Shown here one piece after another: positions 61,534 to 64,000 of a stretch of 64,000 bases of DNA. The notes beneath the pieces are model-generated. The model saw nothing but the letters and a program-made list of their open reading frames with translations, did not search any database and was not told where the DNA came from. Numbering within the stretch: position 1 is the first letter of the stretch; the number at the start of each line of letters is the position of its first letter. Source of the DNA: Mycolicibacterium pyrenivorans (GTDB taxonomy: Bacteria > Actinomycetota > Actinomycetes > Mycobacteriales > Mycobacteriaceae); assembly GCF_025821625.1 (NCBI RefSeq), contig NZ_JACKSH010000005.1, forward strand, positions 34,823 to 98,822, given 5' to 3'. A program made the position numbers and the translations under genes.

Positions 61534-62109
61534 GTGGCGAAACTGCAGTTAGTTCAGGAACCCGCGGCCGACGCGCTGCTCGATGCCAACCCGTTCGCTC
61601 TGTTGGTCGGGATGCTGCTCGATCAGCAGATCCCAATGGAGGTGGCGTTCGCGGGCCCGAAGAAGATCGACGACCGCATCGGCGGCTTCGACGCCCGCGT
61701 GATCGCCGACTACAACCCCGAGGAGTTCGCCGCGCTGTGCTCGCAAACGCCTGCGATCCACCGGTTTCCGGGCTCGATGGCCAAGCGGGTGCAGGCGCTG
61801 GCGCAGGTGATCGTCGACGAGTACGGCGGCGATGCGGCCGCCGTCTGGTCGGACGGCGCCGACGGCAAAGAGGTGCTGCGCCGGCTCAAGGCGCTGCCCG
61901 GTTTCGGCGAGCAGAAGGCCAAGATCTTCCTCGCGCTCCTCGGCAAGCAGTACGGCGTGACGCCGCAGGGCTGGCGGGCCGCCGCCGGCGACTACGGCAA
62001 GGCGGGCACCCACATGTCGGTGGCCGACGTCAAGGACGCCGGGTCGCTGCAGAAGGTGCGGACATACAAGAAGGAAGCCAAAGCGGCGGCGAAGGCGGCC
62101 AAGGGCTGA
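61534..62109 (+). CDS. HhH-GPD base-excision glycosylase-like protein
   Basis: A 191-residue protein of the HhH-GPD type: FALLVGMLLDQQIPMEVAFA matches the N-terminal helix pair and LKALPGFGEQKAKIFLALLG the helix-hairpin-helix. The catalytic Asp expected about 20 residues later is not obvious, so DNA-glycosylase activity is uncertain. A Lys/Ala-rich tail (YKKEAKAAAKAAKG) could hold DNA. It corresponds to Rv1156 of M. tuberculosis, there adjacent to Rv1155. The message appears leaderless. Confidence 0.87.
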   Translation: MAKLQLVQEPAADALLDANPFALLVGMLLDQQIPMEVAFAGPKKIDDRIGGFDARVIADYNPEEFAALCSQTPAIHRFPGSMAKRVQALAQVIVDEYGGDAAAVWSDGADGKEVLRRLKALPGFGEQKAKIFLALLGKQYGVTPQGWRAAAGDYGKAGTHMSVADVKDAGSLQKVRTYKKEAKAAAKAAKG

Positions 62110-62112
62110 GCG

Positions 62113-62508
62113 TCACGATCTGTGCGCAGTCTCGCCGTGGGCGACGCCGTCGAGGGTCGCGAGTTCGCCGAGAATCCCGGCCACCACGCGTCCGGTCGCG
62201 GTGGCCGTGTCGAGGCCGTTGTCCAGGCAGCGCAGCGTGATTCCGCGGCGGGTGAGGTCCGAGACGGTCTGGAGGACCTCGGTCGCCGATCTGCCCAGCC
62301 GATCGAGCGCCGCCACCACGACGACGTCACCCGAGCGGGCGTAGCTGAGCATGGCCAGCAGCCCCGCGCGCATCTTGTCCGCGGGCCCCGACGTCCTGTC
62401 GGTGAAGATCCGCCGAGGGTCCACGCCCTCGGCGGCGAGTTCGGCGAGTTGCTCGTCGAGCTCCCGGTCGTTACCTGCGACCGTCGCATAACCCAACGTG
62501 ACCGTCAC
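62113..62508 (-). CDS. Serine-recombinase-like protein without catalytic serine
   Basis: A 131-residue protein equal to the N-terminal catalytic domain of resolvases/invertases. It keeps ALDRLGRSATEVLQ and the following ITLRCLDNGLDT, but the N-terminal motif YARVS reads YATVA, so both the conserved Arg and the nucleophilic Ser are lost. There is no C-terminal helix-turn-helix. No recombination is expected; a regulatory or structural role is possible. GTG at 62508, three bases from the stop of the convergent HhH-GPD gene. Not part of any visible mobile element. Confidence 0.82.
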   Translation of the reverse strand: MTVTLGYATVAGNDRELDEQLAELAAEGVDPRRIFTDRTSGPADKMRAGLLAMLSYARSGDVVVVAALDRLGRSATEVLQTVSDLTRRGITLRCLDNGLDTATATGRVVAGILGELATLDGVAHGETAHRS

Positions 62509-62539
62509 CTCTTCAAGGTCTCACGAGGTGAGCCTGCGG

Positions 62540-63199
62540 TCACAGAGACTCGCCGTCGAAACGCTCCCGGGTGACGAACTGCGCCACGGGATTGCGCGTG
62601 AGCCGGGTGACCTGGCGCAGTGGTCTACCCAGCGGGAGCACCGCGGCGACGGCGTGGTCGTCGGGAATGCCGAGCAGTTCTCTGACCGCTGGTTCCTCGG
62701 CGACCGCCATCGTGGTGAGCACTCCGCCGTATCCCTCGTTGCGGGCCGCGAGCAGCACGTTCCACACGAACGGGTACACCGATGCGCCGGCGATGACACC
62801 GATCCGGTCGAGGTGCTGGTCGAACGCGGCCACCACCGCGAGGTCGATGCAGACCACGAGCGCCACCGCAGAGGTCAGCAGCGGGGTGGAGAACTCGGCG
62901 GGCACCTCGGTGGCGGCGAGCTGCTCAGCCGATACGCCCATGGGGTGCAACGGGTTCCACGGGCCTTCGCCGTGGCGGGTCTGCGCGATGTAGCGACGGG
63001 CGCCGGTCACGCTCAACTCCCCGAGGGCTTGCCGGGTGGCGCGGTCGCGGATCGCGATGACGTGCACGCCCTGCCGGTTGCCGCCGCTCGGCGCGAACCG
63101 CGCGTTGTCGAGGATGCGTTCGAGAACATCGTCGGGCAGGGGCTCGTCGGTGAACCGGCGGACGGCCCCCGTCGTCCGCATCACGTCATAGCACTCCAT
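62540..63199 (-). CDS. Nitroreductase family protein
   Basis: A 219-residue nitroreductase-fold FMN protein. The N-terminus MECYDVMRTTGAVRRFTDEP and the flavin-binding RFAPSGGNRQGV fit the family; GYGGVLTTMAV and LLGIPDDHAVAAVLPLG are the C-terminal marks. It would reduce nitro or quinone compounds with NAD(P)H. ATG at 63199 starts the conserved part; ATG 63217 is possible. Divergent from the DUF1059 gene. It follows the recombinase-like gene upstream by 31 bases on the same strand. Confidence 0.89.
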   Translation of the reverse strand: MECYDVMRTTGAVRRFTDEPLPDDVLERILDNARFAPSGGNRQGVHVIAIRDRATRQALGELSVTGARRYIAQTRHGEGPWNPLHPMGVSAEQLAATEVPAEFSTPLLTSAVALVVCIDLAVVAAFDQHLDRIGVIAGASVYPFVWNVLLAARNEGYGGVLTTMAVAEEPAVRELLGIPDDHAVAAVLPLGRPLRQVTRLTRNPVAQFVTRERFDGESL

Positions 63200-63248
63200 G
63201 TGTCGATCTTGACCCATGGTCGCGCGGCCGCTGTGACATTGTGAAGAG

Positions 63249-63395
63249 ATGAAGACACACCTGAACTGCCCCTGTGGCGAAGCGATCACCGGCAAGGACG
63301 AGGAAGACCTCGTGGAGAAGGCCCAGGCGCACCTGTCCGAGGTACATCCCGGCCGCGACTACGACCGCGACGCCATCCTCTTCATGGCCTACTGA
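63249..63395 (+). CDS. DUF1059 mini-protein
   Basis: A 48-residue protein beginning MKTHLNCPCGEAITGKDEED and ending with a conserved AILFMAY. The two close cysteines (NCPCGE) and HLSEVHPGRDYDRD place it in the small DUF1059 family, possibly metal-binding. Function unknown. Only a weak ribosome site (GAAGAG) precedes the ATG. Convergent with the Ala/Pro-rich gene; a hairpin lies between. Confidence 0.85.
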   Translation: MKTHLNCPCGEAITGKDEEDLVEKAQAHLSEVHPGRDYDRDAILFMAY

Positions 63396-63401
63396 TCACC
63401 G

Positions 63402-63458
63402 CGAACGTGCATTCCTTGTAGCGATCCGAAGGGATTGACGACAGGGAACGCACGTTCG
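63402..63458. terminator. Hairpin between convergent genes
   Basis: Arms CGAACGTGCATTCC (63402-63415) and its near-complement (63445-63458, one mismatch) enclose a loop with a second short stem. Likely a bidirectional terminator for the DUF1059 and Ala/Pro-rich genes. Confidence 0.65.
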
Positions 63459-63482
63459 GCGCGGCCGGTGCAGGACGACCGG

Positions 63483-64000
63483 TCACGGGACGACGGTGGA
63501 GCCGATCGTCGGCATGAACTGGCACTGCTTCTCGGTCGTGGTGACCTGGCCGAAGATCGTCGACATGATGCTGCCCGACCCGGTGTCGGCGATCGCTGTC
63601 AGCGTGGTCGGACCGGCGGGGTTGATGTCCGCGCGCGGCGTCAGCGTCGCGCTGCCGGATTTGCCGGTACTCAGGTTCACCCAGGTGACATTCAGCGGCA
63701 GCTTCTGCTCCGCGGCGGGGCCGGGGGTGCCGATCGCGGTGAAGACGTAGGCGGTCTGCCCGGGCCCGGGACCCGGGAGCGGGATGGTCGCGGGGCCGGC
63801 CACCGAGATGGCCGTGGCCAGCACGTTCCCACCGTCGGACAGGCAGCCGTTGCTGATCGACGGATATAGGAAGTCCTGCGTGACCGGCGCGTCCGGCCCG
63901 AACTCCGTGGTGCCCGCGGGGGCGACTCCACCGGGCGCCGGAGCGGGCGCAGGCGCAGGCGCCGCAACGGGCGCAGGTGCGGGAGCCGGGCCCGGAGCCG
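63483..64000 (-). CDS. Ala/Pro-rich secreted protein, C-terminal part
   Basis: The 3' 172 codons of a gene that continues beyond the right edge. A low-complexity Ala-Pro stretch (APAPAPVAAPAPAPAPAPGG) leads into a globular part of about 140 residues (VTQDFLYPSISNGCLSDGG, then LPLNVTWVNLSTGKSGSATL), with one cysteine near its start and one near its end (TEKQCQFMP) that could pair. It resembles the Ala/Pro-rich exported proteins Rv1157c/Rv1158c of M. tuberculosis, which lie at this place. Function unknown; the signal peptide is not in the window. Confidence 0.82.
   Translation of the reverse strand, partial: APGPAPAPAPVAAPAPAPAPAPGGVAPAGTTEFGPDAPVTQDFLYPSISNGCLSDGGNVLATAISVAGPATIPLPGPGPGQTAYVFTAIGTPGPAAEQKLPLNVTWVNLSTGKSGSATLTPRADINPAGPTTLTAIADTGSGSIMSTIFGQVTTTEKQCQFMPTIGSTVVP

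Noticed and set aside
62113..62508. Mobile element or integrase at the recombinase-like gene
   Set aside because: No catalytic serine, no DNA-binding domain, no flanking repeats or tRNA and no other mobile genes nearby.

Overview
The window is high-GC actinobacterial DNA and most resembles a fast-growing Mycobacterium (Mycolicibacterium). The evidence is an MmpL transporter, an alpha-methylacyl-CoA racemase that closely resembles Mcr of M. tuberculosis, an F420-type oxidoreductase of the Rv1155 kind, many fatty-acid oxidation genes, frequent GTG/TTG starts and several apparently leaderless genes. From memory, the gene order racemase, SDR, MmpL, methyltransferase, Sir2, GntR, O-methyltransferase, Rv1155-like, HhH-GPD, Ala/Pro-rich protein follows M. 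tuberculosis Rv1142c to Rv1158c, with insertions. No tRNA, rRNA, CRISPR array, IS element or prophage was seen.

Left flank (1-7.75 kb): a beta-oxidation operon (thiolase end, crotonase, acyl-CoA dehydrogenase), a secreted fasciclin-domain protein, a TetR regulator, an SDR, a gamma-carbonic-anhydrase-like protein, an NmrA-like protein and a CPBP membrane protease.

Catabolic island (about 7.8-39.5 kb, possibly to 40.8 kb): seven FMN-dependent monooxygenases of the NtaA/SnaA/DszA/DmoA type (called A to G here). With them are two flavin reductases, a RibBA-like riboflavin protein, three Tat-exported substrate-binding lipoproteins of the dipeptide/nickel class, one fused two-domain ABC ATPase, a DppC/DppB permease pair, three or four MFS transporters, a fused heterodimer-type ABC exporter and two paralogous GntR/UTRA regulators. 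Almost every transcription unit in it carries a GGCG(C/T)AAT element 45-176 nt before the start codon, on either strand. The parts fit uptake of one or several small organic compounds, their FMNH2-dependent oxidation, a dedicated flavin supply, and export of products. The substrate is not readable from sequence; aminopolycarboxylate or metal chelates and organosulfur compounds are the two best precedents. Two of the three binding proteins carry the same frameshifting 86-bp tandem duplication, and two neighbouring monooxygenases carry a deletion and a duplication in the same conserved segment. Either these are real lesions or the repeats were misassembled.

Core-like right flank (40.8-64 kb): enoyl-CoA hydratase-like gene divergent from mcr-SDR-nitronate monooxygenase; DoxX; MmpL-TetR-methyltransferase with a palindromic operator; leaderless Sir2/GntR pair; methyltransferase; a DUF1697 gene with an internal deletion; Rv1155-like protein; DUF5302; acyltransferase; MFS. 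Then comes an organic-acid uptake block of two sodium:solute symporters with their small membrane partners and a LytS/LytTR two-component system. The end holds an HhH-GPD protein, a recombinase-like protein lacking its catalytic serine, a nitroreductase, a DUF1059 mini-gene and the 3' part of an Ala/Pro-rich secreted protein. No gap between genes exceeds 300 bases.
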